From positions 1 to 46,187 of the forward strand of contig CAMWXJ010000019.1 in the NCBI GenBank assembly GCA_947178215.1: 46,187 bases of DNA, read 5' to 3'. The notes under the pieces were generated by a model. It ran no database searches. It worked only from the letters and a program-made list of their open reading frames with translations, and was not told where the DNA came from. Of this stretch, positions 31,556 to 38,894 are shown in pieces. How positions within the stretch are numbered: position 1 is the first letter of the stretch; the number at the start of each line of letters is the position of its first letter. The stretch comes from an uncultured Porphyromonadaceae bacterium. Lineage in GTDB: Bacteria > Bacteroidota > Bacteroidia > Bacteroidales > Muribaculaceae. A program made the translations under genes and the position numbers.

Positions 31556-32071
31556 TCAACGACGCCGTAGGGTTATGAATCGGTAACCGAGACTGCTCAC
31601 GGGGTCGACGAGCGGCTCCGATGCCTCCTCCACGATCCATTGCCCGAAGTCGAGGCGTGGAAAAAAGGTGTCAGCGTCGGGATATTCGCGGCACACCTCG
31701 GTGAGGTAGATGCGGTGGGTGAGGTCGATTGCCTCCCCGTAGATCTGGCCTCCGCCTATTATCATTATCTCCTCGGGCTTGCCGGTGGCGGCAAGGCTCA
31801 GGGCGTCGTCGAGCGACGAAACCACTTCGGCGCCCTCGGCGAGGTAATTGTCCCGGCGGGTTATGACTATGTTGCGGCGGCCGGGTAGCGCGCCCGACGG
31901 GAGCGACTCGAATGTGCGGCGCCCCATGATTATGGGCTTGCCCATGGTGAGGTTGCGGAAGCGCTTCATGTCGGCGCTTATGCGGAAAGGTATACCGCCT
32001 TGCGCGCCTATGGCGTGGTGTGCCGCCACGGCGACTATTATCGAGACCGGAGGAAGAAATGCTGCTTGCAT
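31556..32071 (-). CDS. folA: Dihydrofolate reductase
   Basis: Reduces dihydrofolate to tetrahydrofolate with NADPH, recycling the folate oxidised by ThyA next door. The 171-residue protein has AIGAQGGIPF (20-29), the catalytic Asp34 in ISADMKRF, GKPIIMGRRTFESLP (about 44-58) and the nucleotide-binding IIGGGQIYG. The position normally held by a conserved Trp (PW) is Phe29. It is the last gene of a napH-like/thyA/folA minus-strand operon, 67 bp after thyA. Confidence 0.93.
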   Translation of the reverse strand: MQAAFLPPVSIIVAVAAHHAIGAQGGIPFRISADMKRFRNLTMGKPIIMGRRTFESLPSGALPGRRNIVITRRDNYLAEGAEVVSSLDDALSLAATGKPEEIMIIGGGQIYGEAIDLTHRIYLTEVCREYPDADTFFPRLDFGQWIVEEASEPLVDPVSSLGYRFITLRRR

Positions 32072-32138
32072 TGTGATTGGTGTGAGAGGGTAGGGGATAG
32101 GAGGGGAAAGACAGCCGGGTTATGACCGACAGGGAGTG

Positions 32139-32933
32139 CTACACGCTCACTGTCGCCTTGATGTGCGGGTGAGGGTCGTAGCCGTCGAGCCTGAAATCGT
32201 CGAATCTGAAGCCGAAGAGGTCGGTGACTTCGGGATTGATTGTCATGCGGGGCAGCGGGCGCGGCTCGCGGGTGAGTTGGAGGCGCGCCTGGTCGAGATG
32301 ATTGAGGTAGAGGTGGGCATCGCCGAGTGTGTGAACGAAAGTGCCGGGGCGCAGGCCGGTGACCTGGGCGGTCATCAGCAGCAGCAGGGCGTAGGAGGCG
32401 ATGTTGAACGGTACGCCGAGGAAGCAGTCGGCCGAGCGCTGATAGAGCTGGAGGCTGAGGCGTCCGTCGGCAACGTAAAACTGAAACAGGGCGTGACACG
32501 GCGGCAGCTTCATGGTGGGGATGTCGGCCACATTCCACGCCGACACTATTATGCGGCGCGAGTCGGGGTTGCGGCGTATGGTGTCGACCGCCTCGGCTAT
32601 CTGGTCGATGTGGCCGCCCGAATAGTCGGGCCACGAGCGCCACTGATAGCCGTAGATGTGGCCGAGGTCGCCGTCGGGGCCGGCCCACTCGTCCCATATT
32701 GACACGCCGTTGTCGTTGAGATATTTTACGTTGGTGTCGCCGCGCAGAAACCACAGCAGCTCGTGGATGATTGAACGCAGATGAAGCTTCTTGGTGGTTA
32801 GCAGCGGAAAGCCGTCGTCGAGGTTAAAACGCATCTGGTAGCCGAACACCGAGCGTGTGCCGGTGCCGGTGCGGTCATGGCGGTCAGTGCCTTCCCTTAA
32901 TATGGTGTCGAGCAGGTCGAGATATTGTTTCAC
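32139..32933 (-). CDS. thyA: Thymidylate synthase
   Basis: Methylates dUMP to dTMP using methylene-tetrahydrofolate. At 264 residues it has exactly the length of E. coli ThyA. The catalytic Cys146 is in [12 protein letters not shown], the phosphate-binding [19 protein letters not shown] is intact, and the N-terminal [11 protein letters not shown] loop is present. It is paired with folA downstream and begins 24 bp after the NapH-like gene, so the three are probably one operon. Identification is secure. Confidence 0.97.
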   Translation of the reverse strand: MKQYLDLLDTILREGTDRHDRTGTGTRSVFGYQMRFNLDDGFPLLTTKKLHLRSIIHELLWFLRGDTNVKYLNDNGVSIWDEWAGPDGDLGHIYGYQWRSWPDYSGGHIDQIAEAVDTIRRNPDSRRIIVSAWNVADIPTMKLPPCHALFQFYVADGRLSLQLYQRSADCFLGVPFNIASYALLLLMTAQVTGLRPGTFVHTLGDAHLYLNHLDQARLQLTREPRPLPRMTINPEVTDLFGFRFDDFRLDGYDPHPHIKATVSV

Positions 32934-32957
32934 GTTGCGGGGATGGTATTTGTCGGG

Positions 32958-33893
32958 TCAGCTCTCGACGAGTTTTGAGTCGTCGGTTTGCTGCATCATG
33001 GGTATTGAAAGTTGTTTTCGGCCGGGAGTGTATCGTATGGCGTTGTCGCGGCAGGCGTCGGTACAGTCGAAACACACCACGCATCTCGACGAGTCGACGA
33101 TATGGTCGTCGATGTCGATACAGGAGCTTTTGCATGCGTCGACGCAGCGGCGGCAGTTGGTGCACAGGTCGGTGTCAATATCCATCTGGAAGATGGCGTA
33201 GCGCGACACTATGCCGAGGGTGGTGCCCACGGGGCAGAATGTGTTGCAGAACGATCGGCCCGACCGTGCGGCGAGCGCGCCGACGATGCACACCGTTGCT
33301 ATCGCCACCACGGCTCCGGCCACGGAGCTCATGGCTATTGTGAGCGCGGGCACGAATGCGTCGCCCGACGCCGTCTCGGCGGCCGCGCTCAGGGGAGGCT
33401 CGCCAAAGATATGCCGCAGGCAGGCGAGGCAAAATCGCTCCCATGCCGTGTATGGGTCGACTATCGAGGGCACGGTCATAAAGCCGGCCATGAGGCAGCC
33501 GAGCACAGCCACGAGCACCGTGTAGCGCATGGGCTGCAACGGGCGCGAGTATCGGTAGGGGCGGCTGTCGCGCCGGCTCATGCGGGGCAACCGGGCGGCT
33601 ATGTCCTGCACCGTGCCGAGGGGGCATACGGTGGAGCAGTACAGGCGGCCGAAAGTGAGTGTTACGGCGAGCCACGCCACGAATATCACTATCGAGAAGC
33701 CGGCCACGGCGGGTAATATCTGCACGCGGGCCAGAATCCGTGTGGCGCCGGGAATCTCTCCCGCGCTCAGCGTGAGGCCGAAAGTGAGTATGGCGAGGGC
33801 GGCCAGCGATACGGCGATACGCCCCCACCGCAGGGTGCGGTAGAGAGGGCGTCGTGATGCTTCGTGGCGACCGGTGCTCATTTGGCGTAACAT
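32958..33893 (-). CDS. NapH-like membrane polyferredoxin
   Basis: A 311-residue inner-membrane electron-transfer protein. Several transmembrane segments (about 24-45, 60-82, 123-141, 183-207) flank two CxxxCP motifs (CSTVCP at 86-91, CNTFCP at 216-221), the hallmark of NapH/NosR/CcoG-type proteins. The C-terminal cytoplasmic part has two [4Fe-4S] sets: Cys244, 247, 250, 254 and Cys271, 274, 277, 281. It would move electrons between the quinone pool or ferredoxin and an unknown partner; no nap or nos genes are here. The ATG at 33893 lies 2 nt from a strong hairpin, so the in-frame ATG at 33881 (MSTGRHEA) may be the true start. It heads the thyA/folA operon. Confidence 0.85.
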   Translation of the reverse strand: MLRQMSTGRHEASRRPLYRTLRWGRIAVSLAALAILTFGLTLSAGEIPGATRILARVQILPAVAGFSIVIFVAWLAVTLTFGRLYCSTVCPLGTVQDIAARLPRMSRRDSRPYRYSRPLQPMRYTVLVAVLGCLMAGFMTVPSIVDPYTAWERFCLACLRHIFGEPPLSAAAETASGDAFVPALTIAMSSVAGAVVAIATVCIVGALAARSGRSFCNTFCPVGTTLGIVSRYAIFQMDIDTDLCTNCRRCVDACKSSCIDIDDHIVDSSRCVVCFDCTDACRDNAIRYTPGRKQLSIPMMQQTDDSKLVES

Positions 33894-33895
33894 AG

Positions 33896-33930
33896 GCGGC
33901 GCGATGTCGGCTTACCCGACGCCGCGCCGC
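33896..33930 (-). terminator. GC-rich hairpin between the ROK kinase and NapH-like genes
   Basis: GCGGCGCG (33896-33903) pairs with CGCGCCGC (33923-33930), and an inner GTCGG/CCGAC stem (33906-33910 with 33916-33920) closes a 5-base loop. There is no T-run. It lies 31 bp past the ROK stop and immediately upstream of the NapH-like ATG, so it could attenuate read-through or cover the ribosome site. Confidence 0.6.
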
Positions 33931-33961
33931 GCAGTGAGTTATGTTTCGGTTGTCGGGGCGA

Positions 33962-34936
33962 TTACTTGTCCTTGGCTTCCCAGCCGAGAGCTGAGGCGCC
34001 GAGTACGGCGGCGTCGGCCTCTTTGAGTTCGCTGGGGAGGATTTTTACCTTGTTCTTCCAGATAGAGAGCATGTTGCGCTCCATGGATTCGCGCACGGGC
34101 TTGAACAGGAGTTCGCCGCTCTTGGCGAGGCCGCCGAAGAGGATGAACGCTTCGGGTGCGGTGAAGGTGGTGAAGTCGGCGAGAGCCTCGCCGAGTATGT
34201 TGCCGGTGTACTCAAACACATCCTTGGCGAGCTTGTCGCCGGCCATGGCGGCGTCATATACGTCCTTTGAGGTGATTTCGTCGATGGGCTTGGAGCGGAG
34301 AAGGCTGTCTTCGCCCTCGCGTATTTCGAGGAACTCGCGGGCGGTGCGTGCCACGCCGGTGGCCGAGCAGTATGTTTCGAGACAGCCGGCACGGCCACAG
34401 CCGCAGAGACGGCCGTTGTTGCGCTTCACAATCACGTGGCCGAGCTCGCCGGCAAAGCCGTCGTGGCCATATACGAGCTGACCGTTCACCACGATGCCTG
34501 AGCCAACGCCTGTGCCGAGGGTAATCATGATGAAGTCTTTGAGGCCGCGTGCGGCTCCGTAGGTCATCTCGCCGATAGCGGCGGCGTTGGCGTCGTTGGT
34601 GATGGCCACGGGGATGCCGAACTTGTCGCGCAGAAGCTGTGCGAAAGGTACGGGAGTGGGCCAGGGGAGGTTCACGCCGTCCTCAATCATGCCGGTGTAG
34701 TAGTTGGCGTTGGGGGCGCCTACTCCTATGCCGTAGATTTTGTCGTGCGCGTCGATGGCGTCCATCAGGCGGATGATGCCTGAGTGCAGCTCATCGATGT
34801 AGTCGTTGATGTTGCTGTGCTTGCGTGTTTTGATACTGTCGGAAGTAAGTACTACGCCACGGGCGTCTACGATGCCGAACACAGTGTTCGTGCCGCCCAT
34901 ATCTATGCCTATAACGTATGGCTTGGAGTTTACCAT
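33962..34936 (-). CDS. ROK-family sugar kinase (glucokinase-like)
   Basis: Predicted to phosphorylate glucose or a related hexose with ATP in the cytoplasm. The 324-residue protein has the N-terminal phosphate-binding DMGGTNT (about 12-18), NDANAAA with the catalytic Asp (about 114-120), ITLGTGVGSGIVVNG, and the ROK zinc motif GHVIVKRNNGRLCGCGRAGC (about 168-187). It lacks an N-terminal DNA-binding domain, so it is a kinase and not a NagC/Mlc-type repressor. Sugar specificity (glucose, N-acetylglucosamine or mannose) cannot be read from the sequence. It has its own promoter. Confidence 0.9.
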   Translation of the reverse strand: MVNSKPYVIGIDMGGTNTVFGIVDARGVVLTSDSIKTRKHSNINDYIDELHSGIIRLMDAIDAHDKIYGIGVGAPNANYYTGMIEDGVNLPWPTPVPFAQLLRDKFGIPVAITNDANAAAIGEMTYGAARGLKDFIMITLGTGVGSGIVVNGQLVYGHDGFAGELGHVIVKRNNGRLCGCGRAGCLETYCSATGVARTAREFLEIREGEDSLLRSKPIDEITSKDVYDAAMAGDKLAKDVFEYTGNILGEALADFTTFTAPEAFILFGGLAKSGELLFKPVRESMERNMLSIWKNKVKILPSELKEADAAVLGASALGWEAKDK

Positions 34937-35008
34937 TAGGTATGAGATTTAATGAATTGAATCAGCTGTTAAGGTATGGTGCGGCGGGAGGTGCCGCTCC
35001 TGCACCTG

Positions 35009-35037
35009 CAAAGTTAAGTAAAATATCTTGGCTGCAA
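35009..35037 (-). promoter_or_regulatory. Promoter of the ROK kinase gene
   Basis: On the minus strand TTG (35037 to 35035), 18 nt, TAACTTTG (35016 to 35009). The leader to the start at 34936 is about 65 nt. Confidence 0.65.
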
Positions 35038-35100
35038 TGATTCTCACCCACTTTTTTGAATAATTAGCATCCACGACACCCCGTTAAGACAATTTATTAG

Positions 35101-35108
35101 TAATTTTG
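35101..35108 (+). promoter_or_regulatory. Promoter core of the clostripain-family gene
   Basis: TAATTTTG (35101-35108) is a good -7 element only 4 nt before the ATG at 35113, so transcription would start at or just after that ATG. No -33 TTTG is seen at the right spacing. Confidence 0.5.
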
Positions 35109-35112
35109 CGGT

Positions 35113-36315
35113 ATGAACATGAACATCCGCACATTTTTCGGCCTTATGGCCTCCATGCTGCTTGCCGTCATGACGCTAAGCGGCTGCAAGCATAGCGACG
35201 AGCCCGCCCCTCAACGCCCCGCGACCCGTACAGTGCTCGTGTATATGGTCGCCAACAACAACCTGGGCTATAACGACCTCGACGACCTCGACATCAGGGA
35301 AATGGAGGCCGCAGTCAAGGCAGGCGGCGTGCCGGAAGGCTCTCATCTTGTCGTGTACCATGCTCCTTACCGCAAGCAGCCTGAGTTGATTGAGGTGACT
35401 CCCCTCGGCAACGTGACGCTGAAGAGCTACGAAGGCAGCATCACCTCGGGCGCTTCGCTCACCGTCGACCGCATGCGCGAGGTGCTCGCCGACACCGAGA
35501 CGCTCGCCGGGGCCGACACCTACGGACTCGTGTTCTGGAGCCACGGAACCGGTTGGGTCGAGTCATCGACCTCGCGCGGTCAGGCGTCCTCGGCGCGGAG
35601 CCTGACGTCGGCCGACGCCGCGTCGATGATACAGCCCATGTCGTTTGGCGACGACAACGGCTACGAAATGAAAATAACCTCGATAGCCTCGGCCCTCGCC
35701 GGTCGCCGCTTCGACTTCATCTACTTCGACTGCTGCCTCATGGGCGGCGTGGAGGTGTGCTACGAGATGCGCGGCTTCACCCCCGTGATTGTGGCTTCGC
35801 CTCTCGAACTCCAGACCGAGGGTATGCCCTATGATAAGAATGTGCCGATTTTCTTCGAAGAGAAGCCCGACCTCGTGAAAGCCGCTACGAATACATATAA
35901 CCATTACGTCGATGTGACCTACGGCATCAGCATGGTGGTGGTCGACACCGAAGCCCTCGACGGTCTCGCCGCCGCCACGCGCGACATCATGGCGACCGGC
36001 GTGCTCCCCGCCGACGGCTATGTGCCCGTCAAGTTTTGGAACAGCTACCGTTATGCCTTTGTCGACATGACCCACTATATCACCTCGCTCCCGGGAGTGT
36101 CGCAGTCGCTGCTCGACGCGTGGCGAGCAGCCTACGACAAAGCAGTAATCTACAAGGCGGCCACTCCCACCTGCTACGGTTACGACCTGACCCACTTCGG
36201 CGGACTGGCGTGTGCCTATCTCTCGTCTCCCTCCGACTCCGGGAAGTGGGGCTACAGCAACCACGCCTGGTGGAGGGATGTCATGAGCCGCAACCCATCG
36301 CTCAACGCCGACTAA
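35113..36315 (+). CDS. Clostripain-family (C11) cysteine peptidase lipoprotein
   Basis: A 400-residue surface or periplasmic lipoprotein with signal ending LSGC (Cys25). It is a C11/caspase-like fold: a first strand RTVLVYMVANNNL (39-51), the catalytic His144 in FWSHGTGW and the catalytic Cys208 in YFDCCLMGG. Clostripain-type enzymes cut after Arg or Lys; Bacteroides relatives activate other exported proteins, including fragilysin. The in-frame ATG at 35119 is an alternative start, since the -7 element ends at 35108. MscS follows after 10 bp and dgt after 6 bp more, so an operon is likely. Confidence 0.9.
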   Translation: MNMNIRTFFGLMASMLLAVMTLSGCKHSDEPAPQRPATRTVLVYMVANNNLGYNDLDDLDIREMEAAVKAGGVPEGSHLVVYHAPYRKQPELIEVTPLGNVTLKSYEGSITSGASLTVDRMREVLADTETLAGADTYGLVFWSHGTGWVESSTSRGQASSARSLTSADAASMIQPMSFGDDNGYEMKITSIASALAGRRFDFIYFDCCLMGGVEVCYEMRGFTPVIVASPLELQTEGMPYDKNVPIFFEEKPDLVKAATNTYNHYVDVTYGISMVVVDTEALDGLAAATRDIMATGVLPADGYVPVKFWNSYRYAFVDMTHYITSLPGVSQSLLDAWRAAYDKAVIYKAATPTCYGYDLTHFGGLACAYLSSPSDSGKWGYSNHAWWRDVMSRNPSLNAD

Positions 36316-36325
36316 TCCACGCAAG

Positions 36326-37285
36326 ATGATACAGTCAACCGATCCCGCGGCAATTCCGATTCCCGCCCCTGAGACCGTCAACCTCGGCTCCGGACTCGCC
36401 GAGTTCAAAGGGCTGAGTATGGCCGACCTGCTGTCGAAGCTCGCGCATGACAGCGTCGACCTCGTCATACACCTCGCCATAGCCATATTGGTGTTTTATG
36501 CTGGGCGCTTCATTATAACACGCCTCACGCGCTTGATTGCCTCCGTGATGGTGCGTCGCCGCATCGATCTGTCGCTCTCCACCTTCCTCATCTCCATGGT
36601 GAGGATAGTGCTCTACTTCATACTCATCATCACCGTAATAGGCATACTCGGCATCAACACCAGCTCGTTCCTGGCGCTCTTTGCCTCGGCCGGCGTCGCA
36701 ATAGGCATGGCGCTGAGCGGCACCCTCCAGAACTTCGCCGGCGGCGTGCTGATACTGCTCCTGAAGCCTTATCGCATAGGCGACTATATCGAGGCTCAGG
36801 GCTACTCAGGCACGGTGAAAGAGATACAGATATTCCACACCATAATCAACACGCCCGACAACAAGAGCATCATCATACCCAACGGCGGATTGTCGACCGG
36901 CACAATCAACAACTGGAGCCGCGCCGCCACGCGTCGCGTGAGCTGGGACGTGTCGATAGCCTACGGCGACAGCGTCGACGCAGCCCGCGAGAAAATTCTG
37001 TCGATGCTCGCCTCCGACGACCGCGTGATTCACGGCGAGAAACACAGTATCGTCAACCCGCTCGTGGAGGCCGGTGCGCTCCCGCCACCCGACCTTTCGC
37101 CCAGCGTGGTGGTGGCCGAAATGGCCGACTCGGCCGTCAAGCTCCAGGTGCGCGCGTGGACCGATACCGGCAACTACTGGGACCTCTTCTACACGTTCAA
37201 CGAACGCATTTACAAGGAACTTCCGGAAGCCGGAATCCACTTCCCGTTCCCGCAGATGGACGTACATATCAACCCGCAGTCCTGA
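36326..37285 (+). CDS. Small-conductance mechanosensitive channel (MscS family)
   Basis: A 319-residue membrane channel that vents solutes on hypo-osmotic shock. After a roughly 45-residue N-terminal extension come TM1 (about 46-64), TM2 (about 88-110) and the pore helix TM3 (FASAGVAIGMALSGTLQNFAGGVLILLL, about 121-148) with the Gly/Ala packing of MscS. Then come the PYRIGDYIEAQGYSGTVKEI beta domain and the IPNGGLSTGTINNWSR segment, and a cytoplasmic cage domain to the end. It is in the C11/mscS/dgt operon, 10 bp after the peptidase and 6 bp before dgt. Confidence 0.94.
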   Translation: MIQSTDPAAIPIPAPETVNLGSGLAEFKGLSMADLLSKLAHDSVDLVIHLAIAILVFYAGRFIITRLTRLIASVMVRRRIDLSLSTFLISMVRIVLYFILIITVIGILGINTSSFLALFASAGVAIGMALSGTLQNFAGGVLILLLKPYRIGDYIEAQGYSGTVKEIQIFHTIINTPDNKSIIIPNGGLSTGTINNWSRAATRRVSWDVSIAYGDSVDAAREKILSMLASDDRVIHGEKHSIVNPLVEAGALPPPDLSPSVVVAEMADSAVKLQVRAWTDTGNYWDLFYTFNERIYKELPEAGIHFPFPQMDVHINPQS

Positions 37286-37291
37286 TACGTC

Positions 37292-38653
37292 ATGGCACAG
37301 GAAACAATGCACTGGGACCGACTGATAAGCGACCTTCGCTTCGGTCTTGAAGATTACAGCGATCCCGCCCGCGGCCACCGCGCCCGCAGCGACTTTCAGC
37401 GCGACTTCGACCGGCTCGTGTTCTCGTCGCCTTTCCGCCGCCTTCAAAACAAGACTCAGGTGTTCCCGCTTCCGGGGAGCATATTCGTTCATAACCGACT
37501 GACCCATAGTATCGAGGTGTCGACCGTAGGCCGCTCGCTCGCCACCGAGGTCATGCTCCGCATCCGGCCCCGATACAAAGGGGAGGAGTGGGCCGACAAA
37601 CTCTACTCGCTGTCGGAGATAGTGGCGGCGGCGTGTCTGGCCCACGACCTCGGCAATCCCCCCTTCGGCCACTCGGGCGAAAAGGCTATCTCGACGTTTT
37701 TCAGCGAGGGCGCGGGCGCACGTCTCCGCGACAGTCTCACCCCTCGCCAGTGGGCCGACTTCACCTCCTTTGACGGCAACGCCAATGCTTTCCGTCTGCT
37801 CACACACCCGTTTAAAGGGAGGCGCCCCGGCGGCTTCGCAATGACCTATTCCACCCTCGCCTCAATCGTCAAATATCCCTATGAGTCGACACTCGCGCCG
37901 GCCGATAAAAACAAGTTTGGCTTCTTTGACTCGGAGGCTGAGTCGTTTGCCCGCGTAGCCGACCGCCTCGGTATCCTGCGCCGCAAGTCGGCGCCCGGCA
38001 CTCTGAGCTATGCGCGTCATCCACTTGTGTATCTCGTCGAGGCCGCCGATGACATATGCTACGAGGTAATGGACATCGAGGATGCCCACAAGCTCGGCAT
38101 CATACCCACCGCCACGGTGATAGAGCGCTTCCTCGCCTTTTTTCCCGACGATCGCCGGCGCCGCATGACGGCCCGCATGGACACTGTGTCGGACCCCAAC
38201 GAGAAAATATCCTATCTGCGCTCGTGTGTGATAGGCGTGCTTGTGTCGTCGTGTGCCGACACATTCGCCCGCTACGAGGACGAGATACTTGCCGGCAACT
38301 ACGAAGGGACGTTGCTGAGCCGCATCCCCGAGCTGGAGCGCAAAGGCTATGAGGCGTGCAATGCCCTGTCGTGGGAGCGCATCTACCGCTCGTCGGACGT
38401 AGTCGACATCGAGCTCGCCGGCAACCGCATCATCACCGAGCTTATGGAGCGGCTCGTCGACGCCGTGTGTCACCCGCAGCTCAACTACTCGCGCCTGCTG
38501 CTGTCGCAGGTTCCGGAGCAATACGATGTGGCTGCTCCGACGCTCTACGGCAAGATTCAGTCCGTGGTCGACCATGTGAGCGGCATGACCGACGTCTACG
38601 CCCTCGACCTCTTCCGCAAGCTCAACGGCACTTCGCTCAAACTCAATAACTGA
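37292..38653 (+). CDS. dgt: Deoxyguanosinetriphosphate triphosphohydrolase (dGTPase)
   Basis: HD-superfamily enzyme that hydrolyses dGTP to deoxyguanosine and triphosphate and so limits the dNTP pool. The 453-residue protein has the family opening FQRDFDRLVFSSPFRRLQ, the first His of the metal site in LTHSIEVSTVGRSLA, and the HD pair in CLAHDLGNPPFGHSGE. A long helical C-terminal domain follows. It is last in the C11/mscS/dgt cluster. No strong terminator is visible; the gap 38654-38894 holds only the nifJ promoter. Confidence 0.93.
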   Translation: MAQETMHWDRLISDLRFGLEDYSDPARGHRARSDFQRDFDRLVFSSPFRRLQNKTQVFPLPGSIFVHNRLTHSIEVSTVGRSLATEVMLRIRPRYKGEEWADKLYSLSEIVAAACLAHDLGNPPFGHSGEKAISTFFSEGAGARLRDSLTPRQWADFTSFDGNANAFRLLTHPFKGRRPGGFAMTYSTLASIVKYPYESTLAPADKNKFGFFDSEAESFARVADRLGILRRKSAPGTLSYARHPLVYLVEAADDICYEVMDIEDAHKLGIIPTATVIERFLAFFPDDRRRRMTARMDTVSDPNEKISYLRSCVIGVLVSSCADTFARYEDEILAGNYEGTLLSRIPELERKGYEACNALSWERIYRSSDVVDIELAGNRIITELMERLVDAVCHPQLNYSRLLLSQVPEQYDVAAPTLYGKIQSVVDHVSGMTDVYALDLFRKLNGTSLKLNN

Positions 38654-38760
38654 CCGCCCGACGCACGCCGCGAGCGTGGCCTTGCCGCCTCCGAAAGGGC
38701 GCCCCGACAGATTGCCGTCGGCAAACAGCGCGATTACAGGGGGCCGCAGCATAGAGATTT

Positions 38761-38793
38761 TTTTGGTAAACACGCGAATTTTTCATAACTTCG
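38761..38793 (+). promoter_or_regulatory. Promoter of nifJ
   Basis: TTTTG (38761-38765), 20 nt, TAACTTCG (38786-38793), one mismatch to TAnnTTTG. The leader to the ATG at 38895 would be about 95 nt. Confidence 0.6.
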
Positions 38794-38894
38794 CGGGGTG
38801 ATACCTGCTATCCCGCAGGCTTCTCCGCGCGGGCATGTCGTGACTCGCCCGCAGAGTATGTGACTTAAATATTTTCAATCATACCAAAACATCA

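Noticed and set aside
33962-34936. NagC/Mlc-type transcriptional repressor
   Set aside because: The protein begins directly with the ATPase phosphate motif and has no N-terminal HTH domain, so it is a ROK kinase.
38654-38773. Minus-strand frame starting near 38773 (IALFADGNLSGRPFGGGKA) that looked like a gene fragment
   Set aside because: It continues only as a shadow of dgt, matches no family I know, and the start overlaps the nifJ promoter region.
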